Positions 27,044 to 35,291 of a stretch of 64,000 bases of DNA are shown one piece after another. The notes under the pieces were generated by a model. That model was not told where the DNA came from, ran no database searches, and worked only from the letters and a program-made list of their open reading frames with translations. The stretch covers positions 1 through 64,000 of the forward strand of contig NZ_JACHYN010000002.1 in the NCBI RefSeq assembly GCF_014192915.1, given 5' to 3'. The translations under genes and the position numbers were made by a program. Every line of letters begins with the position of its first letter. Position 1 is the first letter of the stretch. The stretch comes from Azospirillum sp. OGB3. GTDB lineage: Bacteria > Pseudomonadota > Alphaproteobacteria > Azospirillales > Azospirillaceae.

Positions 27044-27070
27044 TTGACGAAGGACTTTAATCAGTACATA
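27044..27070 (+). promoter_or_regulatory. Weak promoter candidate for the phage-like cluster
   Basis: TTGACG (27044-27049) and TACATA (27065-27070) are 15 bp apart in an AT-rich gap between the divergent repressor and the first phage-like gene. CCTAGGAACC just upstream (27020-27029) may be a repressor contact. Confidence 0.3.
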
Positions 27071-27182
27071 ACGTGAACATGTGTTCGCCAGCCGCGCGTG
27101 CCGCGGCTCATCCGGCGCTCCGCCTGAGAGCGAAGCTGCGCCCAGGAACGCAAAAGCTGCAATTCCCAGGGAGACCTCACGC

Positions 27183-27548
27183 ATGGTCCATCACCGCAAC
27201 ACGTTCATGGTTCTGTCCGATGTCGTCGGGGAACCGTTCGGCAGCGCGGAGGAGGCGTGGTTCTGGTCGGTCCAGGCGCAGGACGCCAAGGCCGCCGGCG
27301 CGCGCATCGCCGCCGGCCGCGGGCTGGTCCAGCGCCCGTGCGAGCCCGGCGACGTGCTGTGCGCGGTGGACCGGCTGTACCGCCGCCGACTGCTGATCCG
27401 CGACCATCTGCACGTGCTGGTCCATTACGGGCGCCGCCTGATGGCGCCGGACCCGGCGCGGTACCGCGAGCAGCGCGCCCACACGCTGTGGCGGGAGGCG
27501 TTCGACCGGCTCCGCCCGGTGCTGCGCGAGAAAGGCATTGTCCAGTGA
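27183..27548 (+). CDS. Phage-cluster protein of unknown function (first gene)
   Basis: The protein has 121 residues from ATG 27183 with GGGAGA upstream; ATG 27207 is an alternative. It is basic, with a conserved-looking core: CEPGDVLCAVDRLYRRRLLIRDHLHVLVHYGRR, then PDPARYREQRAHTLWREAFDRLRP. The central helices could form an HTH. Its position as first gene would suit a small terminase subunit or a late regulator, neither of which is otherwise visible in the cluster. Without a recognised family this remains a guess. Its stop overlaps the next start (GTGA). Confidence 0.7.
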   Translation: MVHHRNTFMVLSDVVGEPFGSAEEAWFWSVQAQDAKAAGARIAAGRGLVQRPCEPGDVLCAVDRLYRRRLLIRDHLHVLVHYGRRLMAPDPARYREQRAHTLWREAFDRLRPVLREKGIVQ

Positions 27549-27955
27549 GCACGCCGCTGCCCCAGCCCTGCCGGACCTTGGCGGACGCGCCGCGCGCCTG
27601 GGTGGTCTTCCGGGGCGAGGCGGAGCTGTGGTGGCTGCGCCTGCTGAAGCCGGGATTTCGCCACTGCTTCGCGTTGCTGCACGACGGGCACCGCTGGGTG
27701 ATCGTCGATCCACTCTCGCCCTTCACCGACGTGTCGGTCCTCGATCTGCCCGCCGCCTTCGATCTGCCGGGCTGGTACCGCGGGTTGGGCATGGCGGTGA
27801 CTCCGGCACCGGTACGGCGCGGCCTGACGCGCCCGGCCCCCTGGGCGCCCTTCACCTGCGTCGAGGCGGTCAAGCGTCTGCTGGGGTTGCACGCGCCCGC
27901 GGTCCTGACGCCCTGGCAGCTTTACCGACGGCTGGCGCGTCCCGCCGCGTCCTGA
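27545..27955 (+). CDS. Phage-cluster protein, possible permuted papain-like (LRAT/NlpC) fold
   Basis: The protein has 136 residues from GTG 27545, overlapping the preceding stop by four bases. Pattern: a hydrophobic strand with WVVFRGEAELWWLRLLKPGFRHCFALL, another strand WVIVDPLSPFTDV, then APFTCVEAVKRLLGL at the start of a helix. A His followed by strands and then a Cys at a helix N-terminus is the order of circularly permuted NlpC/P60 enzymes. This suggests an amidase or peptidase of the particle. It is an inference from motif order only. Confidence 0.65.
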   Translation: MSTPLPQPCRTLADAPRAWVVFRGEAELWWLRLLKPGFRHCFALLHDGHRWVIVDPLSPFTDVSVLDLPAAFDLPGWYRGLGMAVTPAPVRRGLTRPAPWAPFTCVEAVKRLLGLHAPAVLTPWQLYRRLARPAAS

Positions 27956-28021
27956 TCGGCGCCGCCGTCCCGCCCCCGCTTCCAGTCGCCCTGTCTCACC
28001 ACGAACAAGGACACCCCGCCC

Positions 28022-28453
28022 ATGGCGAACCTGTTCAAGGCGCCGCGGCCGACGGCGCCGCCTGCGCCCGCCCCGGACCCCATCCCGAATCCCGCGCCCA
28101 TCCCTCAACCCGCGCCGACTCCCACACACGAGCCCGTCCCCGCGCCGGCCCCGGCGCCGGTGGAAGCTCCAGCGCCGGTTCCCGTCACGACGCCCTGGTG
28201 GAACACGGCTCCGGAACCGGCTCCGGAACCCGCCGCCCCGGTCGTGGAGGCCCCACCTCCCACGGTTCCACCGGCCGCCGACCCGACCACCCCGGTTCCG
28301 GCCACGGAGGAAGAGAAGGACCCGGCCAAGGCCGCAGAGGCGCTGATCCAGCGGCGCAACCGGGGGCGGGCGGGGACGGTCCAGACGTCCTGGCGGGGTG
28401 CGCTGGACGTCGGCGCGCTGGTGCCGTTGCGCAAGCGCCTGTTGGGGGAGTGA
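28022..28453 (+). CDS. Proline/alanine-rich phage-cluster protein
   Basis: The protein has 143 residues. Residues 8-95 consist almost entirely of Ala, Pro, Glu and Thr in PAP and PEP repeats. The C-terminal 45 residues are a compact basic segment (EALIQRRNRGRAGTVQTSW, then ALVPLRKRLLGE). Small proteins ending in NRGRAGTxxTS...KxLLGE occur next to portal genes in podoviruses. The long disordered arm is unusual. It may be a minor head protein that spans or threads through the portal. Confidence 0.7.
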   Translation: MANLFKAPRPTAPPAPAPDPIPNPAPIPQPAPTPTHEPVPAPAPAPVEAPAPVPVTTPWWNTAPEPAPEPAAPVVEAPPPTVPPAADPTTPVPATEEEKDPAKAAEALIQRRNRGRAGTVQTSWRGALDVGALVPLRKRLLGE

Positions 28454-28457
28454 GGCC

Positions 28458-29963
28458 GTGAGCGACACCAAGCATGGGCATCGCACGGGCTCCACCCAAT
28501 CCGCTCCGCCGAACGGGCCGGAGCGTCTGCTGGAGCGCTACCGTGCCGCGCGGGAGCGCCGGTCGGTCTGGGAAAGCCATTGGCAGGACTGCTACGACCA
28601 CGCCCTGCCCAACGGGCAGCCCTTCCGCGGCGGCGGCACCCCCGGCGAGCGGCGGGTGGACCGGCTGTTCGACGGAACGGCGCCCGACGCCGTGGAACAG
28701 CTCGCCGCCAGCCTGCTCGCCGAGCTGACTCCCCCCTGGTCGCGCTGGTTCGGGCTCCAGCCCGGTCCGTCGCTGCCGGACGGAGAGCGCGACCGTGTGG
28801 CCCCGATGCTCGACCGCGCCGCCAGCATCGTGCAGGCGCATGTCGACCGCTCCAACTTCGCCGTCGAGATCCATCAGGCCTTCCTCGACCTCGTGACGGT
28901 GGGCACCGCCTGCCTGCTGATGGAGGAGGCGCCGCCCGGTGCCGCGTCCAGCCTGCGCTTCACCGCGGTGCCGTTGGCCGAGGCGGTGCTGGAGGAGGGG
29001 GCGGACGGACGGCTGGACGGCACCTTCCGGCGCAGCGAGGCGACCCTGGCCCAGATCGAGCGCCGCTTTCCCGGCGTGACCATCCCGGACGAAGTGCGGG
29101 AACGCGGCGCTGCGGAACCGGACAGCCGCTTTCCGCTGGTCGAGGCGGTGCTCCCGGACGGGCTGGCCTACCGCTGGACGGTGGTCCTGGACAGCGGGCT
29201 GGCCGATCCCGCCACGCTGGCCGAGGGGCGCTTCGCGCAATCGCCGTTCATCAACTTCCGCTGGCTGAAGGCGCCCGGGGAGACCTATGGCCGGTCGCCG
29301 GTCATGAAGGCGCTGCCCGACATCAAGACCGCCAACAAGGTGGTGGAGCTGGTGCTGAAGAACGCCTCCGTCGCCGTCACCGGCATCTGGCAGGCCGACG
29401 ACGACGGGGTGCTGAACCCCGCCACGATCCGGCTGGTGCCGGGGACGATCATCCCCAAGGCGGTGGGGTCGGCCGGGCTGACGCCGCTCGCCAACCCCGG
29501 CCGGTTCGACGTGTCGCAGCTCGTGCTCGACGACCTGCGGGCGCGCATCCGCCACGCGCTGCTGGCCGACCGGCTGGGGCCGCTGGACCAGCCGCGCATG
29601 ACCGCGACCGAGGTGGTCGAACGCTCCGCCGAGATGGCCCGGCTGCTCGGCGCGACCTATGGGCGGCTGCAGGCGGAGCTGCTGACCCCGCTGGTGCTGC
29701 GCGCCGTCGGCATCCTGCGCCGCCGCGGCGAGATCCCGGACATCGCGGTGGACGGGCGCACGGTGGCCCTGCAGCACCGCTCGCCTCTGGCCCAGGCGCA
29801 GGCGCAGCGGGACGTCCAGGCGACGCTGCGCTGGCTGGACACCGCGCGGCAGCTCGGCCCGGAGGCGCTGTCGGCGGTGGACGTCGCGGCGACCGCGCGC
29901 TGGCTGGGCGAGGCCTTCGGCGTGCCCGGCAAGCTGGTGCGGGCGGAGGCGCCGCATGGCTGA
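28458..29963 (+). CDS. Phage portal (head-tail connector) protein, T7-like
   Basis: The protein has 501 residues from GTG 28458. It matches the podoviral head-tail connector family: RYRAARERRSVWESHWQDCY at the start, then RLFDGTAPDAVEQLAASLLAELTPPWSRWF, EIHQAFLDLVTVGTACLLMEE, the stem-like APGETYGRSPVMKALPDIKT, and PRMTATEVVERSAEMARLLG near the C-terminus. Twelve copies form the ring through which DNA enters and leaves the capsid. It overlaps the next gene by 8 bp. Confidence 0.93.
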   Translation: MSDTKHGHRTGSTQSAPPNGPERLLERYRAARERRSVWESHWQDCYDHALPNGQPFRGGGTPGERRVDRLFDGTAPDAVEQLAASLLAELTPPWSRWFGLQPGPSLPDGERDRVAPMLDRAASIVQAHVDRSNFAVEIHQAFLDLVTVGTACLLMEEAPPGAASSLRFTAVPLAEAVLEEGADGRLDGTFRRSEATLAQIERRFPGVTIPDEVRERGAAEPDSRFPLVEAVLPDGLAYRWTVVLDSGLADPATLAEGRFAQSPFINFRWLKAPGETYGRSPVMKALPDIKTANKVVELVLKNASVAVTGIWQADDDGVLNPATIRLVPGTIIPKAVGSAGLTPLANPGRFDVSQLVLDDLRARIRHALLADRLGPLDQPRMTATEVVERSAEMARLLGATYGRLQAELLTPLVLRAVGILRRRGEIPDIAVDGRTVALQHRSPLAQAQAQRDVQATLRWLDTARQLGPEALSAVDVAATARWLGEAFGVPGKLVRAEAPHG

Positions 29964-30228
29964 GCCGGCAGGATCGCACAAAGCCGGGTGGGACTGGCTG
30001 GAAGGCGTGCCGCCCGCCGATGCCGTTCCGGCGGGCGATCCGGCGCCCAGCTTCGCCCGCTGCTTCGCCGGGCCGGACGGGGCGCGGGTGCTGGCCACGC
30101 TGAAGGCCATGACGCTGGAGCGCACGCTCGGCCCCGACGCCTCCGACGCCGCGCTGCGCGACCTGGAGGGTCAACGCCGTCTGGTCGCCCTCATCCTCGC
30201 CCTGATCGCCCGCGGGCAGGGCGCCTGA
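29956..30228 (+). CDS. Bbp19-like small phage protein
   Basis: The protein has 90 residues. The segment FARCFAGPDGARVLATLKAM, followed by TLERTLGPDASDAALRDLEGQRRLVALIL, matches the small Bbp19-type protein that follows the portal gene in Bordetella phage BPP-1 and relatives. Its function is unknown. The start overlaps the portal 3' end by 8 bp. Confidence 0.85.
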   Translation: MAEPAGSHKAGWDWLEGVPPADAVPAGDPAPSFARCFAGPDGARVLATLKAMTLERTLGPDASDAALRDLEGQRRLVALILALIARGQGA

Positions 30229-30253
30229 TTCCTTCATCGACAAGGAGCTTTCC

Positions 30254-30955
30254 ATGGCCGAAAACCTGCTGACGTCTACCGTTCCCGGCGCCCCGCCCGC
30301 GGTACCCGAGAAATTCCGCGATCCGGAGACCGGCGCGGTGCGCGTGGAGGCGCTGCTGAAGTCCTACCTGGAGCTGGAGCGCAAGCTGTCCGCACCCGCA
30401 TTCGGTGATGGCGAACGGCCCGACCTGCTGGCGCCGCCGGGTGTGCCGGACGGGCCGGAAGGTTATTGCATCGCCTGCGATCACGGGCTGTTCGAGCCGG
30501 ACCCGGCGATCAACGGCCGCCTGCACGGCGCCGGCTTCACGCCGGAGCAGGCCCAACTCGTCTATGACCTCGCCGCCGAGCGGCTGGTCCCGCTGATTCA
30601 GGAACTGGCCGCCGAGTTCCAGGCGGAACGCGAGGTCGAACGGCTGTCCGCCCAGTTCGGCGGGACCGAGCGCTGGCGGGAGGTGTCGCGGCAGCTCCAC
30701 GCCTGGGCGGTGAAGAACCTGCCGGCCGCGGCGGTGGAAGGCCTCTCGACCACCTATGAGGGGGTGATGGCGCTTCACCGGATGATGACGGGCGGCGAAC
30801 CGGCGGCCCTGTCCATGCCGGCCGGCGCGCCATCCGCCGGTGGGGAAGCGGAATTGCAGGCGCTGATGCGCGACCCCCGCTATTGGCGGGACCGCGATCC
30901 GGGAGTGGTGTCGAAGGTGACCGACGGGTTCCGGCGCCTGTACCCAACCGCCTGA
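30254..30955 (+). CDS. Phage scaffolding/capsid assembly protein
   Basis: This 233-residue acidic, helical protein occupies the scaffold position between portal and capsid. It has PEKFRDPETGAVRVEALLKSYLELERKLS at residues 18-46, the usual scaffold start in this phage group. The amphipathic helix LIQELAAEFQAEREVERLSAQFGG follows, and a basic capsid-binding C-terminus ends in RDPGVVSKVTDGFRRLYP. Normally the capsid gene follows at once; here a 3.4-kb insert intervenes. Confidence 0.85.
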   Translation: MAENLLTSTVPGAPPAVPEKFRDPETGAVRVEALLKSYLELERKLSAPAFGDGERPDLLAPPGVPDGPEGYCIACDHGLFEPDPAINGRLHGAGFTPEQAQLVYDLAAERLVPLIQELAAEFQAEREVERLSAQFGGTERWREVSRQLHAWAVKNLPAAAVEGLSTTYEGVMALHRMMTGGEPAALSMPAGAPSAGGEAELQALMRDPRYWRDRDPGVVSKVTDGFRRLYPTA

Positions 30956-31176
30956 TCAATCACCGGTCCGGCGGCGCGGCGCGCTTCGCGAAAGAGCTTT
31001 GCGAAGCCGCGCCGCGCCGGATGGGCGAAATGTCGCAGCCTGTTTGAAAGCGGTGCGGGAAGGCCGGAGCGGGCAACTTGGACGTTGCGTGTTTGAAATA
31101 AAAAAGCGACGCTTTCGCGCAGAATGACAGCCGGCCCAAGCAGAGGCCGGGTGGGATAACCGCCGCCGGAATCGCG

Positions 31177-33522
31177 ATGACGCTGCGCCGCAAGATCCAC
31201 TGGCTGACCTGGATCGGCCTGATCGGCTGCCTCATGGCGGCAATACCGGCGCTTTACCTGCTGCGCAGCGGTTTGATCACGGAACGGGAACGGCTGACCC
31301 ACGCGCTGGTCGGGTCGGCGCACGCCATGCTTGGCGAAATCAACGCGGCCATCGAGGCGGGCGCCCTGCCGCGGGACGAAGGCCAGGGGCAGGCGCGGCT
31401 GGCGCTGCGGGCGCTCGGGCGCGATCCCTTCCATGTCAGCGTCTTCACCGACGGGCGCGTGCCAGACGGGTGGATGGGCGAGGGCCACGCGGTCCGCGCC
31501 AGCCAGACCTTCGAACCCTGGGGCTGGGCCATCGCGGCGGCCAGCGGAACCGACGACCTCGACCGCGAATTCGCCATGGAGGCCCTGGCCTTCGTCCTGT
31601 TCATCGGCGTCCTGCTGGTGCTGAGCTGGCCGCTGTCGGTGTTCCTGTCGCAGCATGTGCTGGGCCCCATCGAGGCGCTGTCGGAGCGGATGGAACGGCT
31701 GACCGAAGGGCAGACCGGCATCGACATCCCCGGCCGCGACCGCAAGGACGAGTTCGGTGCCATGGCCCGCGCCATGGACTATTTCCGGCAGGCCGCCGAG
31801 GCGCTGATCGTGCGCGACGAGCGTTTGTTCGGCATCATGAACAACATCGGCGAAGCCATCGTGCTGGTCGGCGAGGACGGCCGGGTCCAAGAGCACAACC
31901 CCGCCGCCGTCGCGCTGTTCGGCGTGCCGGCGGAGCGGCTCGACGGCCATCGCTTCGCCGACCTGTTCGCCGAGGAGGACCGCGAGCGGGTCGCCCGACT
32001 GCTTGGCCTGGGTCCCGGGCCGGGGATGCCGGCCGAGGACGGTGCGGCGGGGGCGGGCACCGGCGGCCGCACGGAGCGCGCCGAGGAACTGGCGATCGAG
32101 CGCGAGGACGGGCGGATCGACGCTTCGCTCTCCCTGTCCTGCCTGGATGTGCAGGGGCAGCGCAGCTACGTCTGCGCGTTGGCCGACATGACGGAACGGC
32201 TGCGCCATGAGCGGGAGCTGCTGCGGCTGGCCACGCGCGACCGGCTGACTGGCTTGCCGAACCGCGCCCTCATCGAGTCGCTGCTCGACACCTCGATCGA
32301 GCGGGCGCGCCGCCATGGCCGCCGCTTCGCGGTGCTGTGCCTGGACCTGTCGCGCTTCAAGCTGATCACCGACACGCTGGGCCACCACGCCGGGGACCTG
32401 CTTCTGCAGGAGGTCGCCTCGCGGATCGTCGTCACGGTGCGGGCGAGCGACACGGTGGGGCGCATCGGCACCGACGACTTCGCGGTGATCCTCGACGAGG
32501 TGGGCGAGGCGAAGGAGGCCGAGATCGCCGCCCAGCGCATTCTGGCCGCCTTCGATGAGCCGGTGCTGCTGATGGGGACGGAGCATTACGTCCGCCCGTC
32601 GATCGGCATCGCCCTGTTCCCCGACCATGCCGACAGCGCGCAGGAACTCATCCGCTCCGCCGATACCGCGCTCTACGCGGCCAAGCGGGCCGGCGGCAAG
32701 CGCCACGCCTTCTTCCGCAAGGAGTTGGCCGACCAGGCGCACCGCCATCTGGCGCTGGACCGCGACCTGCGGGCGGCGCTGGCGCGCGGGGAGTTCCAGC
32801 TCCACTACCAGCCCAAGGTGTCGCTGGTCGATCAGTCGCTGGAGGGGTTCGAGGCGCTTCTGCGCTGGGACAAGCCCGGCTTCGGGATGATCCCGCCCGG
32901 CGAGTTCATCCCGGTCGCCGAGGACACCGGCTTCATCGTGCCGCTCGGCGACTGGGTGCTGGACGAGGCCTGCCGCCAGTTGCGGGAGTGGATCGACCGC
33001 GGGCTGGAGCCGGTGCCGGTGGCCGTCAACATCTCTCCGCGCCACCTGCGCCAGCGCTCCGCCGAGGACTTCCGCCGCATCATCGACCGCCACCGCCTGT
33101 CGCCCGATCTGGTTGAGCTGGAGATCACCGAGGGCGCGGTGATGCAGGACATGGACCACGCCCTGTCCGTCCTGGCCGCGCTGAAGGCCATGGGCATCCG
33201 CGTGGCGGTGGACGATTTCGGCACCGGCCATTCCTCGCTGAGCTACCTGAAGCGGCTGCCGGTGACGACGCTGAAGATCGACCGCTCCTTCGTGAACGGC
33301 GTTCCGAGCGAGCGGGAAGACAACGGCATCGTCTCCACCATCATCGCCATGGCCGACATGCTGGGGCTCGACGTGGTGGCGGAGGGGGTGGAGAAGCCGG
33401 AGCAGGCCAATTTCCTGCGGCACCACAACTGCACCCTGGTCCAGGGCTGGCTGACCGGACGCCCCGTTCCCGCCGGGCAGGCCGCCGACCTGCTGGCCGT
33501 GCGGCTGCGCCGGACGGCGTGA
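31177..33522 (+). CDS. Membrane HAMP-PAS-GGDEF-EAL protein, probable c-di-GMP phosphodiesterase
   Basis: The protein has 781 residues. TM1 lies at about 6-30, a short periplasmic sensor region at 31-130, TM2 at about 135-158, HAMP at about 160-210 and PAS at about 215-330. The GGDEF domain's signature reads RIGTDDF at 429-435 (degenerate GTDDF, so cyclase activity is unlikely). The EAL domain has intact E559-ALLRW, VNISPRHL, ELEITEGAV, D679-D680 in DDFGTGHSS and LKIDRSFV, so c-di-GMP hydrolysis is likely. The gene lies between phage scaffold and capsid genes, co-directional with them. A GC hairpin (33532-33553) follows. Confidence 0.93.
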   Translation: MTLRRKIHWLTWIGLIGCLMAAIPALYLLRSGLITERERLTHALVGSAHAMLGEINAAIEAGALPRDEGQGQARLALRALGRDPFHVSVFTDGRVPDGWMGEGHAVRASQTFEPWGWAIAAASGTDDLDREFAMEALAFVLFIGVLLVLSWPLSVFLSQHVLGPIEALSERMERLTEGQTGIDIPGRDRKDEFGAMARAMDYFRQAAEALIVRDERLFGIMNNIGEAIVLVGEDGRVQEHNPAAVALFGVPAERLDGHRFADLFAEEDRERVARLLGLGPGPGMPAEDGAAGAGTGGRTERAEELAIEREDGRIDASLSLSCLDVQGQRSYVCALADMTERLRHERELLRLATRDRLTGLPNRALIESLLDTSIERARRHGRRFAVLCLDLSRFKLITDTLGHHAGDLLLQEVASRIVVTVRASDTVGRIGTDDFAVILDEVGEAKEAEIAAQRILAAFDEPVLLMGTEHYVRPSIGIALFPDHADSAQELIRSADTALYAAKRAGGKRHAFFRKELADQAHRHLALDRDLRAALARGEFQLHYQPKVSLVDQSLEGFEALLRWDKPGFGMIPPGEFIPVAEDTGFIVPLGDWVLDEACRQLREWIDRGLEPVPVAVNISPRHLRQRSAEDFRRIIDRHRLSPDLVELEITEGAVMQDMDHALSVLAALKAMGIRVAVDDFGTGHSSLSYLKRLPVTTLKIDRSFVNGVPSEREDNGIVSTIIAMADMLGLDVVAEGVEKPEQANFLRHHNCTLVQGWLTGRPVPAGQAADLLAVRLRRTA

Positions 33523-33531
33523 GAGGGAAGA

Positions 33532-33553
33532 ACCGGGGGCCGTCGCCCCCGGT
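33532..33553 (+). terminator. Hairpin after the GGDEF-EAL gene
   Basis: ACCGGGGGC-CGTC-GCCCCCGGT is a perfect 9-bp stem between two convergent genes. It has no T-run, so factor-independent termination is uncertain. Confidence 0.5.
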
Positions 33554-33578
33554 CCGTCCTCCCGATTCGGCCCTGACG

Positions 33579-34016
33579 TCAGCGCAGCGCGCCCTTGACG
33601 TCCTCGTACTTGTCCTTCTGCCAGGACTCCAGGCCCTTGAGGTCGTTCTCCGTCATGTCGACGGTCAGGCGCTTGCCCTTCATGTGCAGCCGCTCCAGCG
33701 GCAGGACAACGTCCTTGTCGCTGAAGTCGGCGATGTGATCGACATCGATCACCGCGAAGGTCTGGCCGCCCTTGCGGACGATGCCCTCGATCTCGGCGAT
33801 GTCCTTGCCGTCGCTGCCGTAGACGTCCTTCCCCTTGAGCTGGGCAGCGGTCATTTTCGCGACCGCCGGGTCGAGCGAGCCGTGGGTGGCGGCGACCTGT
33901 CCGGTCGCCTTGTTGCTCGGGACCTCCTTGGCGGCGGTTCCGGACGTGCTTTCGGCCAGGGCCGGCGTGGCGAGCAGAAGCGCTGCGACGCCGCAGGCGG
34001 TGATGATCGTCTTCAT
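33579..34016 (-). CDS. Secreted PRC-barrel domain protein
   Basis: The protein has 145 residues. The signal peptide MKTIITACGVAALLLATPALA has an AXA site near residue 21. After a linker comes a PRC-barrel: LKGKDVYGSDGKDIAEIEGIV, then TFAVIDVDHIADFSDKDVVLPLERLHM. PRC barrels of this exported kind are common in alphaproteobacteria and are tied to envelope or stress functions. It is the only minus-strand gene inside the phage-like cluster and converges on the c-di-GMP gene. This supports the view that the pair entered as a unit. Confidence 0.9.
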   Translation of the reverse strand: MKTIITACGVAALLLATPALAESTSGTAAKEVPSNKATGQVAATHGSLDPAVAKMTAAQLKGKDVYGSDGKDIAEIEGIVRKGGQTFAVIDVDHIADFSDKDVVLPLERLHMKGKRLTVDMTENDLKGLESWQKDKYEDVKGALR

Positions 34017-34151
34017 GAAGCGTGTTCCTTTTTTATGCCGTGTTTTCGGGCCGTTGAGGCCAACCGTTCAACAGCGTGGCTTCGGGGGATATTCCGTTCC
34101 CCGAGGGAGTACCGCGGCAAGGGAATGGCTTCGCATCAAAGGAAAATATTC

Positions 34152-34180
34152 TTGACATGACAGGCCGCATGTCCTAGAAA
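34152..34180 (+). promoter_or_regulatory. Strong promoter upstream of the capsid gene, with internal dyad
   Basis: TTGACA (34152-34157), a 17-bp spacer and TAGAAA (34175-34180). GACATG (34154-34159) and CATGTC (34168-34173) form an inverted repeat within it, a possible operator. Confidence 0.6.
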
Positions 34181-34186
34181 CTCTCT

Positions 34187-34311
34187 TGCCAACGCCCGTC
34201 GTGCGTCCCCTCACGCGGTGGGCCGCGGCATCCCGAACCTCCCCTCCATGCCTGTCCTGAAAGAGGCTGGCCGGACAACCGAAAGGCCCGGCCAGCCTCT
34301 TTCTTTTTCGC
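34187..34311 (+). ncRNA. Candidate ~125-nt RNA (sRNA or attenuated capsid leader)
   Basis: A transcript from the TTGACA/TAGAAA promoter would meet a perfect 15-bp terminator hairpin at 34261-34303 (AAAGAGGCTGGCCGG / CCGGCCAGCCTCTTT), followed by CTTTTTC. It has GC-rich hairpins near 34198-34230 and an unpaired CCTCCCCTCC (34238-34247), complementary to Shine-Dalgarno sequences. Either it is a free small RNA or a leader where an antiterminator lets RNA polymerase continue into the capsid gene at 34436. There is no coding frame within it. Confidence 0.5.
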
Positions 34312-34435
34312 GCTTCGCCCGCGGCCGGGCGCGCGTCCCCTTGTCCTTTTCCGGGACCGGGCGCGCCCGACAACCGGGTGGCGGAATGCTTCCCGCCGGA
34401 CGGGACCCCGCAGAACGCGAAAGGAATACAGTCCA

Positions 34436-35254
34436 ATGTCCACCTCGGTCGCCCAGGCTTTCGTCAAGCAGTTCGAACGTGAAGTGCACGACGCCTACCA
34501 GCGCATGGGCTCCAAGCTGCGCAACACGGTGCGCACCAAGAACAACGTCCAGGGCGCCTCCACCGTCTTCCAGAAGGTCGGCAAGGGCACCGCGTCGACC
34601 AAGGCGCGCCACGGCGCCGTTCCGGTGATGAACCTGGACCACACGCCGGTCGAATGCACACTCTACGACTTCTACGCCGGCGACTGGGTCGACCGGCTGG
34701 ACGAGCTGAAGACCAACATCGACGAGCGGCAGATCATCGCTGGCGCCGGCGCCTACGCGCTGGGTCGCAAGACCGACGAGCTCATCCTCGGCGAGCTGAA
34801 CAAATCCACCAACTTCGCGGGCGGTTCCAGCGACGGGCTGACCAAGGCGAAGGTGCTGACGGCCTTCGAGAAGCTGGGCGAGTCCGACGTGCCGGACGAC
34901 GGCCAGCGCTACGCCGTCGTCGGCTGGAAGCAGTGGAGCCAGCTCCTGGGCATCGACGAGTTCGCCAGCACCGAATATGTCGGCGCCGACGAGCTGCCCT
35001 GGCGCGGCACCCAGGCCAAGCGCTGGCTGGGCACGCTGTGGATGCCCCATTCCGGCCTGAAGGCGGAGGGCGGCGTGCGGCTGTGCCACTGGTACCACAA
35101 GACGGCCGTCGGTCACGCCTCCGGCGCCGACGTGAAGACGGACATCTCCTGGCACGGCGACCGTGCCGCGCATTTCGTCAACAACATGATGTCGCAGGGC
35201 GCCGGACTGATCGACGCGGCGGGCGTCGTCACCCTGCGCTGCCTGGAAGCCTAA
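34436..35254 (+). CDS. Phage major capsid protein
   Basis: The protein has 272 residues, preceded by GCGAAAGGAATACAGTCC. It belongs to the BPP-1-like podoviral capsid group: AFVKQFEREVHDAYQRMGSK, DWVDRLDELKTNIDERQIIAGAGAYALGRKTDEL, AVVGWKQWSQLLGIDEFASTEYVG and the C-terminal SWHGDRAAHFVNNMMSQGAGLID. The predicted fold is HK97-like, inferred from the family. There is no phage-type protease nearby, so maturation cleavage is unlikely. Confidence 0.9.
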   Translation: MSTSVAQAFVKQFEREVHDAYQRMGSKLRNTVRTKNNVQGASTVFQKVGKGTASTKARHGAVPVMNLDHTPVECTLYDFYAGDWVDRLDELKTNIDERQIIAGAGAYALGRKTDELILGELNKSTNFAGGSSDGLTKAKVLTAFEKLGESDVPDDGQRYAVVGWKQWSQLLGIDEFASTEYVGADELPWRGTQAKRWLGTLWMPHSGLKAEGGVRLCHWYHKTAVGHASGADVKTDISWHGDRAAHFVNNMMSQGAGLIDAAGVVTLRCLEA

Positions 35255-35291
35255 CGCCCTCCCTGCCGACGATCGAAACGGAGTTTTCCCC

